From Streptomyces sp. T12 (GTDB lineage Bacteria; Actinomycetota; Actinomycetes; Streptomycetales; Streptomycetaceae), in the NCBI RefSeq assembly GCF_028736035.1, contig NZ_CP117866.1, forward strand, positions 310,001 through 374,000: a stretch of 64,000 nt of DNA. The letters are read 5' to 3'. Below the pieces are notes generated by a model. It saw only the letters and a list, made by a program, of their open reading frames with translations, had not been told where the DNA came from and did not search any database. Position numbers and translations under genes: made by a program. This document shows positions 34,014 through 42,818 of this stretch, piece by piece. The stretch's first letter is position 1. Each line of letters begins with the position of its first letter.

Positions 34014-36398
34014 ATGAACCCGGAGTATCCGTTCGACGACGCCGCGACAGCCCGGGCCGTCATCGACGACGACGGCAAGATCGTCGAGTGGAACGCCGGG
34101 GCCGAACGGCTGCTGGGCCACCGGGCCGCCGAGGTCGTGGGGCGCCCCGCCCTGGATCTGCTGGCCGGCGCGGGGCGGAGCGGGTCCGTCGCGCCGGAGA
34201 GCGACCGCTGGGACGGCACCGTCACCCTGCGCCATCGCGACGGCGGCGCGGTGTCCGTGTGGCTGCTCGCCCACCGCCTCCGGCCGAACGACGACGGCCC
34301 CGACCACTGGCTCGTGGTCACGCCGCTCGAAGGGGACGGCCCGAGCTCGCCCGACGACCCGCTCGACAACATCGGTCTCCTCGACTCCCCCTGTGCCATC
34401 GCGATCTACGACGACCGGCTGCGGCTGCGCCGGATCAACGCCGTCATGGCGGAGATCCTGCGGCTCTCCGAGGAGCATGTGCGCGGGCTGCGGGCGCCCG
34501 AACTGACCGGCAAAGCGCAGAGCACGGACATCGAGCAGTACCTCCTGCGCGTGCTCACCACCGGCCGGGGCACCGACGTGCAGACGTACGTTCCGGTCGG
34601 TGGGGACAGGACGTACGCCTGGCTGGCCCGCATGGCCCCGATCACCGACAGCGAGGGGCGGGTGCGCGGCGTGTCCGTCGCCGCGCACGACTTCACCGAG
34701 CAGTACCTGGCCCGGGAACGGCTGCAGCTGGTGAACGAGGCCAGCGTCCGGATCGGCACCACCCTGGACGTGACCCGGACGGCCGAGGAGCTGGCGGAGA
34801 TCTGCGTCCCCGCCCTCGCCGACTTCGTGAGCGTCGACCTGCTGGACCCTCCGGAGCACGGCGGCGAGTCGCCCACAGGCCGGCTGACCGCCCCGGTCAG
34901 CCTGCGCCGGGCCGCCCACCGGTCCGTCAACCCGGGCAACCCCGAAGCCGTGGCCGAACCGGGACATGTGGACGTGTACCCCACCCCGTCGCCCCAGGCC
35001 GACGCGCTGCTGGCGGCCCGCACCATCGTGGCCTCGACGTCGACCGGCGACCTAGCCCAGTGGCTCGCCTGGGACCCGGCACGCGCCGAGCGGATCAAGG
35101 AGCACGGCATCCACACGACGATGTCCGTACCGATCCAGGCCCGCGGCACCACCCTCGGCGTCGCCGTGCTCACCCGGTTCAAGAACCCCGACCGCTTCAC
35201 CCCCGACGACGTGCTGCTGGCCGAGGAGATCACGGCACGCGCGGCGGTCTGCATCGACAACGCCCGCCGCTACTCCCGCGAACGCGAGACCGCCCTCGCC
35301 CTGCAGCGCAGCCTGCTGCCCCGGTCCCTGCCGCGCACCGCGGCGCTGGAGGCGGCCTCGCGCTATCTCCCGGCGGCGCGGTCGGGGGTGGGCGGCGACT
35401 GGTTCGACGTGATCCCGCTGTCCGGGATGCGGGTGGCGATGGTCGTCGGGGACGTCGTCGGCCACGGCGTCGCGGCGTCGGCCACCATGGGCCGGCTGCG
35501 CACGGCGGTGCGCACGCTGGCCGACATCGACCTCGCGCCCGACGAACTGCTCACCCACCTCGACGACCTGGTCGTACGCCTCTCCGAGGAGGCGGGCACC
35601 GACGGCAGCCCCGGTGAGGTGGGCGCCACCTGTCTGTACGCGGTGTACGACCCGGTCTCCCGGCGCTGCACGCTGGCCCGGGCCGGACACCCCTCGCCCG
35701 TCATGGTCCCGCCGGGCGGCGAGCCGGAGGAGATCGAGCTGCCCGCCGGGCCGCCGCTCGGGCTGGGCGGGCTGCCGTTCGAGTCAGCCGAGCTCGAACT
35801 GCGCGAGGGCACGGTGCTCTCCCTCTACACCGACGGCCTGATCGAGAGCCGCGAGCGCGACGTCGACACCGGTCATGCCCTGCTCCGCGAGGCGCTGTCG
35901 GCCTCCTCCGGCTCGCTGGACGAGACCTGCGACCACGTCCTGCACGCCCTGCTCCCGCCGGCCGGCGCCGCCGACGACGTGGCCCTGCTGCTGGCCCGCA
36001 CCCAGGGACTGCCCCCCTCGCAGGTCGCGACCTGGCACATCCCGGCCGACCCGGCACTCGTCGCGCCCATCCGCAAGCAGGTCATGGAGCAGCTCGACGC
36101 CTGGAATCTGAGCGAGGCGACGTTCACGGCCGAGCTGGTGGTGAGCGAGCTGGTGACGAACGCCATCCGCTACGGCACCCCCGGCATCCGCCTCCGGCTG
36201 ATCCACGACGCGGCCACGCTGATCTGCGAGGTGTCCGACACCAGCCACACGGCACCGCATCTGCGCCGCGCCAAGATCTTCGACGAGGGCGGCCGCGGGC
36301 TGCTGCTGGTCGCCCAGCTGACCCAGCGCTGGGGCAGCCGGCACACGGCGGACGGCAAGACGATCTGGGCGGAGATCGGGCTCCTCGACGAGGAGTGA
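34014..36398 (+). CDS. PAS-PAS-GAF-SpoIIE (PP2C) phosphatase with C-terminal RsbW-like kinase domain
   Basis: A 794-residue signalling protein. Domains in order: PAS (residues ~12-100, DDDGKIVEWNAGAERLLGH), second PAS (~120-225, IYDDRLRLRRINAVMAEILR), GAF (~235-415), SpoIIE/PP2C phosphatase (~435-655; metal-binding Asp in GGDWFDVIPL and VVGDVVGHG, and YTDGLIESR), and a HATPase domain (~670-790; ELVVSELVTNAIRYG, GRGLLLVAQL). Such proteins dephosphorylate STAS anti-anti-sigma factors and can rephosphorylate them, linking sensory input to a SigB-like sigma factor. The STAS gene at 14619 is a possible but unproven partner. Divergent from the GH2 gene. Confidence 0.92.
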   Translation: MNPEYPFDDAATARAVIDDDGKIVEWNAGAERLLGHRAAEVVGRPALDLLAGAGRSGSVAPESDRWDGTVTLRHRDGGAVSVWLLAHRLRPNDDGPDHWLVVTPLEGDGPSSPDDPLDNIGLLDSPCAIAIYDDRLRLRRINAVMAEILRLSEEHVRGLRAPELTGKAQSTDIEQYLLRVLTTGRGTDVQTYVPVGGDRTYAWLARMAPITDSEGRVRGVSVAAHDFTEQYLARERLQLVNEASVRIGTTLDVTRTAEELAEICVPALADFVSVDLLDPPEHGGESPTGRLTAPVSLRRAAHRSVNPGNPEAVAEPGHVDVYPTPSPQADALLAARTIVASTSTGDLAQWLAWDPARAERIKEHGIHTTMSVPIQARGTTLGVAVLTRFKNPDRFTPDDVLLAEEITARAAVCIDNARRYSRERETALALQRSLLPRSLPRTAALEAASRYLPAARSGVGGDWFDVIPLSGMRVAMVVGDVVGHGVAASATMGRLRTAVRTLADIDLAPDELLTHLDDLVVRLSEEAGTDGSPGEVGATCLYAVYDPVSRRCTLARAGHPSPVMVPPGGEPEEIELPAGPPLGLGGLPFESAELELREGTVLSLYTDGLIESRERDVDTGHALLREALSASSGSLDETCDHVLHALLPPAGAADDVALLLARTQGLPPSQVATWHIPADPALVAPIRKQVMEQLDAWNLSEATFTAELVVSELVTNAIRYGTPGIRLRLIHDAATLICEVSDTSHTAPHLRRAKIFDEGGRGLLLVAQLTQRWGSRHTADGKTIWAEIGLLDEE

Positions 36399-36454
36399 GC
36401 AGTCGGCGGCAGAACATTGAGTACTCGGCGGCAAAACGGGGAGTCGTCACCAAC

Positions 36455-37111
36455 ATGGGACGTGCACGGGCATTCCACGCCTTACACCGAGCGACCCCTC
36501 TGGTGAGCGCCGTCGCGCTGGTGGCCCTGCTGGCCGCCTGCGACAACGGCGCCGACTCGTCGGGCGCTGTCCAGACACCGGTCGGCACGAGCAGCCGTAC
36601 GACCGGACCCGGCACAGCCGGCAGCGGGACCCCTACGACCGAGCCGAGCACGGCCGGCACCAAGAGCCCCGCGACCGAGCCGACCGGCTCCACCACCCGG
36701 TGCCACACCTCCGAGCTGCGCGCCGCCATCGGCCGCCCCAGCCCGGGGGCCGGACAGCGGAACTTCCCGATCGTGCTGACCAACACGGCCGACCGGACCT
36801 GCACCGTGCGCGGCTATCCGGGTGCCGCCTTCGTCGACGCCTCCGGCAAGCAGCTCGGCCCGGATCCGAAGCGCTCTCCCGACACACCCACCACCGTCAC
36901 ACTGGCCCCGGGTCGGAGCGCCTGGGCCGGGCTGACCTTCGCCAGCCCCGAGATCAGCAGGGCCCGTACGGCCACGCCCGAGGCACTGCTCGTGACGCCG
37001 CCGGACGAGCGGGACTCGATCGAGGTGGCGTGGACGGCCGGTGAGGTGCCCGTGGCCGGAAACGAGTCCTCGGTCTTCCTGACCGTGGTCCAGCCCGGCA
37101 CGGGTGGTTGA
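36455..37111 (+). CDS. DUF4232 lipoprotein
   Basis: A 218-residue lipoprotein: signal peptide ending in the lipobox LLAAC (Cys about residue 28), then a Ser/Thr/Gly/Pro linker of ~55 residues, then a DUF4232 domain (residues ~85-218) with CHTSELRAAIGRPSPG and CTVRGYPGAAFVD, the two conserved cysteines expected to be disulphide bonded. ATG 36455 with GGGGAG 11 nt upstream is preferred; a GTG at 36395 overlapping the phosphatase stop is possible but would add 20 residues before the signal. Function unknown; localisation at the outer face of the membrane. Confidence 0.82.
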   Translation: MGRARAFHALHRATPLVSAVALVALLAACDNGADSSGAVQTPVGTSSRTTGPGTAGSGTPTTEPSTAGTKSPATEPTGSTTRCHTSELRAAIGRPSPGAGQRNFPIVLTNTADRTCTVRGYPGAAFVDASGKQLGPDPKRSPDTPTTVTLAPGRSAWAGLTFASPEISRARTATPEALLVTPPDERDSIEVAWTAGEVPVAGNESSVFLTVVQPGTGG

Positions 37112-37162
37112 TCCCTCCCGGCCGGGGGCGCTCACAGGGCTCTTACCTCAGCCTGTTTTCAT

Positions 37163-38458
37163 GTGCGGGCACGTCTTCGATCACGTCTTGAAGGACCCGC
37201 TCTGAACGCCCCGCTCGCCGAAGCACTGTCCGTGGCCCTGCTCATCGCCGTACTGTTCGGGGCCGTTCTGCGCCCGTTCGGCCTTCCGGAGGCCGCGGTC
37301 GCGGTACCGGCCGCGGGGGTGGCGATCGCGACCGGGGTGATCTCGCCGGCGCATGCGTGGGCGGAGGTGGAGCGGCTCGGGCCGGTGGTCGGTTTCCTCG
37401 CCGCGGTGCTGGTCCTCGCCCACTTCTGCGATGTCGAGGGGCTCTTCCGGGCCTGCGGGGCCTGGATGGCCCGCTGGGCCGCGGGGTCTCCCGGACGGCT
37501 GCTGACCGCGGTGTTCGCGCTGGGCTCGGCGATCACGGCCGTGCTCAGCCTGGACGCCACGGTGGTGCTGCTGACGCCGGTCGTGCTGGCCACCGCCGCC
37601 CGGGCGGGCGTCCGCGCCGAACCCCACGTCTACGCCTGCGCGCACCTGTCGAACACGGCCTCGCTGCTGCTGCCGGTGTCCAACCTCACCAACCTGCTGG
37701 CCTTCGAGGCGAGCGGGCTGAGCTTCACCCGGTTCGCGGCGCTGATGACGCTGCCCTGGCTGGCCGCGATCGGCGCCGAGTACCTGGTCTTCCGGCGCTG
37801 GTTCGCCGACGAGCTGATGGCGCCGGTCCACACGCCCGACGCCGGGAAGGCCCCCGAGCTGCCGCTGTTCGCGCTGGTCACCGTGGGCTGCACGCTGGCC
37901 GGGTTCGTCATGGCCTCGGCAGTGGGCGTCGAGCCGGCGTGGGCGGCGCTCGCGGGGGCACTGGTGCTGGCCGGGCGGGCGATCGTACGGCGCCGGGCCT
38001 CCCCGCTCACCGTGGTGCGGGCCGCCACACCGGCGTTCCTGGCGTTCGTGCTCGCGCTCGGCGTCGTCGTGCGCGCCGTGGTCGACCATGGGCTCGCCGA
38101 CGCGCTCCGGCAGGTGCTGCCGGACGGCTCGGGCCTGGCCGCGCTGCTCGGCATCGCCGCGCTGGCCGCCGTACTGGCGAACCTGATCAACAACCTGCCC
38201 GCCGTGCTGGTCCTGCTGCCGCTGACCGCCCCGGCCGGGCCCGGCGCGGTGCTCGCGGTGCTGCTCGGGGTGAACATCGGCCCGAACCTGACGTACGCCG
38301 GCTCGCTGGCCACCCTACTGTGGCGGCGCATCGCGCACCGGCACGGGCACGAGGTCGCCGTCGGCGAGTTCACCCGGCTCGGGCTGCTCGCGGTGCCGGC
38401 CGCCCTTGTCCCGGCCGTGGTGGCGCTGTGGGCGTCGCTCCAGGTGGTCGGAGGCTGA
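37163..38458 (+). CDS. ArsB/SLC13-type ion transporter
   Basis: A transporter of about 418-431 residues from the ion transporter superfamily (arsenite pump ArsB/NadC-like). It has ten to eleven membrane helices with the two re-entrant motifs SLDATVVLLTPVVLATAAR and ANLINNLPAVLVLLPLTA; LSNTASLLLPVSNLTNLLAF is the characteristic ArsB-like segment. The start is uncertain: GTG 37163 lacks a clear ribosome binding site, whereas CTG 37202 has GAAGGA 6 nt upstream and yields the family-like N-terminus NAPLAEALSVALL. No arsenic genes are adjacent, so the substrate may be another anion. Confidence 0.8.
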   Translation: MRARLRSRLEGPALNAPLAEALSVALLIAVLFGAVLRPFGLPEAAVAVPAAGVAIATGVISPAHAWAEVERLGPVVGFLAAVLVLAHFCDVEGLFRACGAWMARWAAGSPGRLLTAVFALGSAITAVLSLDATVVLLTPVVLATAARAGVRAEPHVYACAHLSNTASLLLPVSNLTNLLAFEASGLSFTRFAALMTLPWLAAIGAEYLVFRRWFADELMAPVHTPDAGKAPELPLFALVTVGCTLAGFVMASAVGVEPAWAALAGALVLAGRAIVRRRASPLTVVRAATPAFLAFVLALGVVVRAVVDHGLADALRQVLPDGSGLAALLGIAALAAVLANLINNLPAVLVLLPLTAPAGPGAVLAVLLGVNIGPNLTYAGSLATLLWRRIAHRHGHEVAVGEFTRLGLLAVPAALVPAVVALWASLQVVGG

Positions 38459-38516
38459 GTCGTGGCGGACCGGCCGACCGAGCCGGGCAGCGATCAGCCG
38501 GGGCAGCGATCAGCGG

Positions 38517-40637
38517 TCAGCCGCGACCGCCACCACCCTGGCCGTAACCGCCGTAACCGCCATACCCGTATCCGCCGTATCCGCCGTAACCTCCCCCACC
38601 GGACCCGCCGTACTGGCCGTCCGACGAGCAGGAGTAGGGGTGGTAGTAGCAGTACGGGTCGGTCGGGTACGGGCTCGTGGGGGTCGGCTGCGAGGTCGAC
38701 GGGGGCGCGGACGGCGTCGGGGTGGGCGTCGGTGTCTTCGACCGCTTGGGCGTCGGGGTGGGGGTCGGCGTGGGCTTCGGGGTCGTCAGCTGCGGAGTAC
38801 GGGCGACCGTGTCCCAGTTGACCGCCTCCATCTGGAGTTCGGCCTTCGAGGTGTCGATCACCCAGTGCTGGGCGTCGCCGTCGTCGTCACGGGTCTTGAG
38901 GACCAGTGCTCCCGAGCCGTCCGTGGCGGCGGGGCTGAGGGCCAGTTCCTGGTTGAAGCGAGGCACCAGGGTGCCCTGGAGGGTGAAGTCGTAGCGGACG
39001 TTCTTGGTGTCGGAATCGGCGGCATCCGTGCACGGGGCCAGCCGGACCGAGTAACCGAGGTGGGAGTCGAGGCACAGATCGGGGTCCGCGCCGCTGCGCA
39101 GCAGGCCGTCGGTCTCGTATGACCACTGCTGGCCGGCGGCCGAGGAGCAGGTGGCGAGCTCGGTCTCCGCGTTCTTGACGGCCTTCCCGCCGACGATGCC
39201 GACGCACAGCCCGGATCCGATGTTGTAGAGCCGGCCCCGCAGATCGCCCTTCGCGGCCTCGGCGGCGCCCGCCCAGGACGGGTTGCTGCTGGCGGAGCCC
39301 GCGTTCGAGCCGGGCGCTTCGGAGGGGCGCTCGCCCGCGGTCGGAGTGGAATCTCCGGAGCCGACGACGGACCAGACGACGAGCGGGAGGACGACGAGGG
39401 CGCTGACGGTCGCGACGGCCGCGGTGAGGTTGCGGCGCCGGGCGGCACGGCGGGTGGCCTTGAGGGCGGCGCGTCTGGAGCAGCTGCGCGGGGCGCCCGG
39501 ACCGGGGGCGGTGGTGGCGTCGGTGCGCGGGGCGGTCCGGCGTGCGGTGCGGCGTGCCCGTCGAGGGCCTGTCTGTGCAGGCGGGGCGACCACGTCCGCA
39601 GCGGAGAAGGGCCGGCCCGCGGGGGCGGGCGCCCCTGGAGCGGGCGTGGGAGCCTCGCCCCCGAAGGCGAAGTTCTCTGCCGCGGGCGCGCGCCCCTCGC
39701 CCGCGAAGGCATCTGCGGCAGGGGCGAAGGCGCCGCCCTCGGAGAAGAAGGACTCGCCCGCGAAAGCCGCTGTCGGCGTCGGCTCGGCCTCGGCCGGCTT
39801 CTCGGCCTGGCTCGCTCTCGATTCCAGATAGGCTCTCGCGCCCCAGCCGAGCACCGCCTCGGCCAGTGCGACGCCGAGCCCCGCGTTGAAGAAGTGCAGC
39901 TGGCCTGCGGTGTCGCTGCAGTGCCCGCAGCGCTCCAGGTGCTCGCGCAGGTCGGGGTCGACGTCGACGCCGCCGCGCCGGTAGGTCACGTCCAGCATCC
40001 GCAGGTAGCTACGGCACTCCTGTTCCGGGGCGAGTTCGCGGTGGACCTGGAGGCACTCCTCGCGCAAACGCTCGTGGGCCCGGCCGAGTTCGACCCGGGC
40101 GTCCTCCTCGTCGAGGCCGAGGAGTCCGGCGGGTATCGCCAGCGGTTCGGCCTCCACCTCGCTGTGCCACAGCAGGCAGCGGGCGGACTGGGGCAGCCGC
40201 TGGAACGCCCCGGACAGCAGGCGGCGGTCGGCCGGGGGCAGCAGCCGGGCGGAGACGCGCTCCCCGCTGCCGGGCTCGGTCCGCAGCTCGGGATGGAGCA
40301 GTTCCTGTCGGCGGTCGGTGTCCCACTCCGCCGCGATCCGGCGCACGGTGACGAGCAGTTGGGGCCGCCACGCCGACGTCGGTCCGGTCTGCCGCAGTGT
40401 TTCGCCGAAGAGCCGGGTGAATGCCGCGGTGGTGAGCATGCCGGCGGACCGGGCGTCCGCGGTGCACAGCCGTGCGTAGGCGAAGCCTGCTTCCCAGTGC
40501 CGGTCGAGGAGTTCACCGACGGGATGGAGTGCCGGTGTCGCCCCCGTCCACTTCTTCAGTTCGGCGCTCAGCTGAGCGTCGGTCACTTCGAAGAGGCGGG
40601 GGTCATGAGGGGAATTCGACGGGCCTGCGTCATGCAC
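38517..40637 (-). CDS. Sigma-like / zinc-finger / membrane / ricin-lectin fusion protein (paralogue 2)
   Basis: A 706-residue paralogue of the protein at 21458-23077. GTG 40637 lies 8 nt after GGAGGA. Residues ~10-215: sigma-like blocks (LLDRHWEAGFAYARLCTADA; ARCLLWHSEVEAEPLAIPAG, ARVELGRAHERLREECL). Zinc motif H-x3-C-x2-C in HLERCGHCSDTAGQL (~235). A long Ala/Pro/Glu-rich linker (~280-420), an Arg-rich stretch, a membrane helix (AAVATVSALVVLPLVVWSVVG, ~430) and a ricin-type lectin half (CVGIVGGKA, QQWSYETDGLL, CLDSHLGYSV). The C-terminal ~100 residues are TP-rich and then YGG repeats, suggesting a wall-spanning tail. About 38 of 50 residues match the paralogue around the sigma-4-like and zinc motifs. 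Confidence 0.75.
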   Translation of the reverse strand: MHDAGPSNSPHDPRLFEVTDAQLSAELKKWTGATPALHPVGELLDRHWEAGFAYARLCTADARSAGMLTTAAFTRLFGETLRQTGPTSAWRPQLLVTVRRIAAEWDTDRRQELLHPELRTEPGSGERVSARLLPPADRRLLSGAFQRLPQSARCLLWHSEVEAEPLAIPAGLLGLDEEDARVELGRAHERLREECLQVHRELAPEQECRSYLRMLDVTYRRGGVDVDPDLREHLERCGHCSDTAGQLHFFNAGLGVALAEAVLGWGARAYLESRASQAEKPAEAEPTPTAAFAGESFFSEGGAFAPAADAFAGEGRAPAAENFAFGGEAPTPAPGAPAPAGRPFSAADVVAPPAQTGPRRARRTARRTAPRTDATTAPGPGAPRSCSRRAALKATRRAARRRNLTAAVATVSALVVLPLVVWSVVGSGDSTPTAGERPSEAPGSNAGSASSNPSWAGAAEAAKGDLRGRLYNIGSGLCVGIVGGKAVKNAETELATCSSAAGQQWSYETDGLLRSGADPDLCLDSHLGYSVRLAPCTDAADSDTKNVRYDFTLQGTLVPRFNQELALSPAATDGSGALVLKTRDDDGDAQHWVIDTSKAELQMEAVNWDTVARTPQLTTPKPTPTPTPTPKRSKTPTPTPTPSAPPSTSQPTPTSPYPTDPYCYYHPYSCSSDGQYGGSGGGGYGGYGGYGYGGYGGYGQGGGGRG

Positions 40638-40983
40638 GGCGGCATTCCTCCGGAGGGCATGCGGCTTTAATGGTTCATACCAACGGGTATGCTCCGGGCG
40701 CGGCTCTTGTGAAGCATGGGGCGTGTGGGAGCGAGGCACACCTTTGCACAGGTCAGGGACAGGGAACAAGCGATTCCAGTTTTTTGTGCATTGCGTGCCC
40801 GGCGATCAGGATTTGACGATTGGTCAACAGCCGATCGCAGTCATTTACGGCACATCGTCAGGGCAATCGGAAATGGCATTCACTCAAGGCTCTTCGGGAG
40901 CCGATGAAAACCATTGAACGGCCGCGCTTCCACCTTTTTGCCTGGTCATACGGACACACGCGCCTTCACCCGGCCTACACAAG
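40638..40983. other. 346-bp intergenic region with lower GC
   Basis: It carries the promoter of the leftward sigma/ricin fusion gene, including the inverted repeat CATACC-AACG-GGTATG at 40676-40691, and a small hairpin GGCTC-TTCGG-GAGCC at 40888-40902 that may end the AraC-type gene transcript. GC is clearly lower at 40760-40920. Short open frames here lack ribosome binding sites and family features. Confidence 0.5.
40676..40691. promoter_or_regulatory. Inverted repeat in promoter of sigma/ricin paralogue 2
   Basis: CATACC and GGTATG flank AACG, 39-54 bp upstream of the GTG start, a typical operator or extended promoter position. The complementary strand reads TACCCGT here, also found upstream of paralogue 1. 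Confidence 0.4.
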
Positions 40984-41916
40984 TCATGCGCCAACCATTG
41001 GGCCACTCGCCCGGTACGCGCCGGGCGGCACCCCGTACCGTTCGCGGAACACCCGGTTGAAGTGAAACGGGCTGGCGAACCCGGAGGCGGCTGCCACGCG
41101 TTCCACGGACAGGCCGGTGGTCTCCAGCAGCCGGGCGGCGTGCCGCAGACGTGCCTCGCGCAGCGCGCGCATCGGTGACTGCCCGAGCTGCCGGGTGAAG
41201 AGGTGGGCGAACCGGGAGGGCGAGAGCGCGACGTGCTCGGCGAGCGAGCGCACCGTGTGCGGGGCGCCCGGATCGGCGGCGATCAGCGCCTCGGCCCGGC
41301 GTACCCGCTCGTCGACGCCGGGGTGGGACGGGGGCGTCCGCGCGGTGCCGGCGGTGAGCAGGACGACCTCTTCCAGTGCGCACAGGGCGAGTTCGCGGGC
41401 CGCGGTGCCGTGCGCCACCGCGACCGGCCCCTCCCCCGGCGCCGACGCGGGCGCCGAGGCGGGCGGCGCGCCCGTCCCCGTCCAGCGGGCGTCGGCGAGC
41501 ATCCGGCGAAAGGCCGCCTCGACACGGCCGTGCACCGCGTCCGGCGTCGGCGTGACGACGTACATCCCCTCGCCGGTGTCGTACGGGCGCAGCCAGGACT
41601 GCCAGGAGGAGCGGGCCTGGCAGTGCACCCACCAGAACTCCCAGTGCCGTGCGCCGGGTTCGACCCCGTAGCCGTGCGGGACGCCCGGCGCGAGCACCAC
41701 CAGATCCCCCGCCCCGGCCCGCGCCTCGGTGCTTCCGTGGCGCAGCCGGCCCCGCCCGCCGGTGGTCCAGGTGAACAGCCAGCTGTCCGCGCCGCGCGGC
41801 CGGTCGATGCCGTACCCCGGCGGCTGGTCGAAGTGCCCGACCACCACCAGGCCAGGCGGCGGGGCGGGATCGCCGGGTGCAGCAGTCTCGGGCAATCCGT
41901 CAGCGCTCACGGTCAT
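40984..41916 (-). CDS. AraC-family transcriptional regulator
   Basis: A 310-residue regulator with an N-terminal cupin sensor domain (residues ~20-150; RGRLRHGSTEARAGAGDLVVLAPG, VPHGYG) and a C-terminal double helix-turn-helix (residues ~205-305; VRSLAEHVALSPSRFAHLFT, then VERVAAASGFASPFHFNRVFRE with the PPGAYR end). The sensor layout suits a sugar or small-ligand effector. Divergent from the phytanoyl-CoA dioxygenase gene with 63 bp between starts, so it probably controls that gene. Confidence 0.9.
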   Translation of the reverse strand: MTVSADGLPETAAPGDPAPPPGLVVVGHFDQPPGYGIDRPRGADSWLFTWTTGGRGRLRHGSTEARAGAGDLVVLAPGVPHGYGVEPGARHWEFWWVHCQARSSWQSWLRPYDTGEGMYVVTPTPDAVHGRVEAAFRRMLADARWTGTGAPPASAPASAPGEGPVAVAHGTAARELALCALEEVVLLTAGTARTPPSHPGVDERVRRAEALIAADPGAPHTVRSLAEHVALSPSRFAHLFTRQLGQSPMRALREARLRHAARLLETTGLSVERVAAASGFASPFHFNRVFRERYGVPPGAYRASGPMVGA

Positions 41917-41979
41917 CCTCCTGGGGCGGGCATCGGCCTAGCGTGGCCGGGTGAGCACGCCTGACCGAGGAGTGGACGC

Positions 41980-42801
41980 ATGACAGCCACGGACATCGGC
42001 GCCACCGGCGCCCCCATCCTGCCCGAGACCGGGCTCCGCCAGTTTCGCGACGACGGCTTCACGGTCGTACGCGGACTGTTCGGGTACGACGAGATCGACC
42101 GGCTCCGCGAGCGGTTCGCGGCGCTGCACGCGGCCGGGCCGGTGGCCGGGCACTTCGAGCCCCGGCCGTCGGACGGCGACCCGTTGCGCGTGTATCCCCG
42201 GGTGATGCAGCCGCACGAGATCGACGAGCTGTCGCTGCGGGTGCTGCTCGATGCCCGGCTGCGCAGCGTGCTGGAGGTGCTGCTCGGGGAGGAGGTGCTG
42301 GCCGCGCAGAGCATGTTCTACTTCAAGCCGCCGGGTGCCCGGGGGCAGGCGTTGCACCAGGACAACTTCTATCTGCGCGTCGAGCCGGGCACGTGTGTGG
42401 CGGCGTGGATCGCGTGCGATGTGATCGACCGGGACAACGGCGGCCTCGAAGTCGTCCCCGGCACCCACGCCATGGACCTGTTCTGCCCGGAAACGGCGGA
42501 CGCCGACGTGTCCTTCGCGCGTGAGTACGTGCCGCCGCCGCCCGGCCTTACGGCCGTACCCGTCGACATGGAGCCGGGGGACGTCCTGTTCTTCAACGGC
42601 AGCCTGGTGCACGGCTCGCAGCCCAACCGCACGGAGGGCCGTTTTCGCCGGTCGTTCATCGGGCACTACGTGGGGCGTTCGACCGAGCGGATCGGCGAGT
42701 ACTACCGCACGCTGACGATGAGCGGCGACCGCGTCCCGCTGCCGCACAGCGAGGGCTCGGGCCCGTGCGGCACGGAGTTCGCACCGCACGGGCCGCACTG
42801 A
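41980..42801 (+). CDS. Phytanoyl-CoA dioxygenase (PhyH) family protein
   Basis: A 273-residue Fe(II)/2-oxoglutarate-dependent oxygenase. The iron-binding facial triad is seen as H-x-D in ALHQDNFYL and the distal His in GSLVHGSQPN; the 2-oxoglutarate-binding Arg is probably in RFRRSFIGHY. The family hydroxylates varied small molecules, ectoine being one example; the substrate here is unknown. Divergent from an AraC-type regulator and convergent with an aldo/keto reductase gene. Confidence 0.87.
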   Translation: MTATDIGATGAPILPETGLRQFRDDGFTVVRGLFGYDEIDRLRERFAALHAAGPVAGHFEPRPSDGDPLRVYPRVMQPHEIDELSLRVLLDARLRSVLEVLLGEEVLAAQSMFYFKPPGARGQALHQDNFYLRVEPGTCVAAWIACDVIDRDNGGLEVVPGTHAMDLFCPETADADVSFAREYVPPPPGLTAVPVDMEPGDVLFFNGSLVHGSQPNRTEGRFRRSFIGHYVGRSTERIGEYYRTLTMSGDRVPLPHSEGSGPCGTEFAPHGPH

Positions 42802-42818
42802 TCCGTCGGCGGCGCCGG

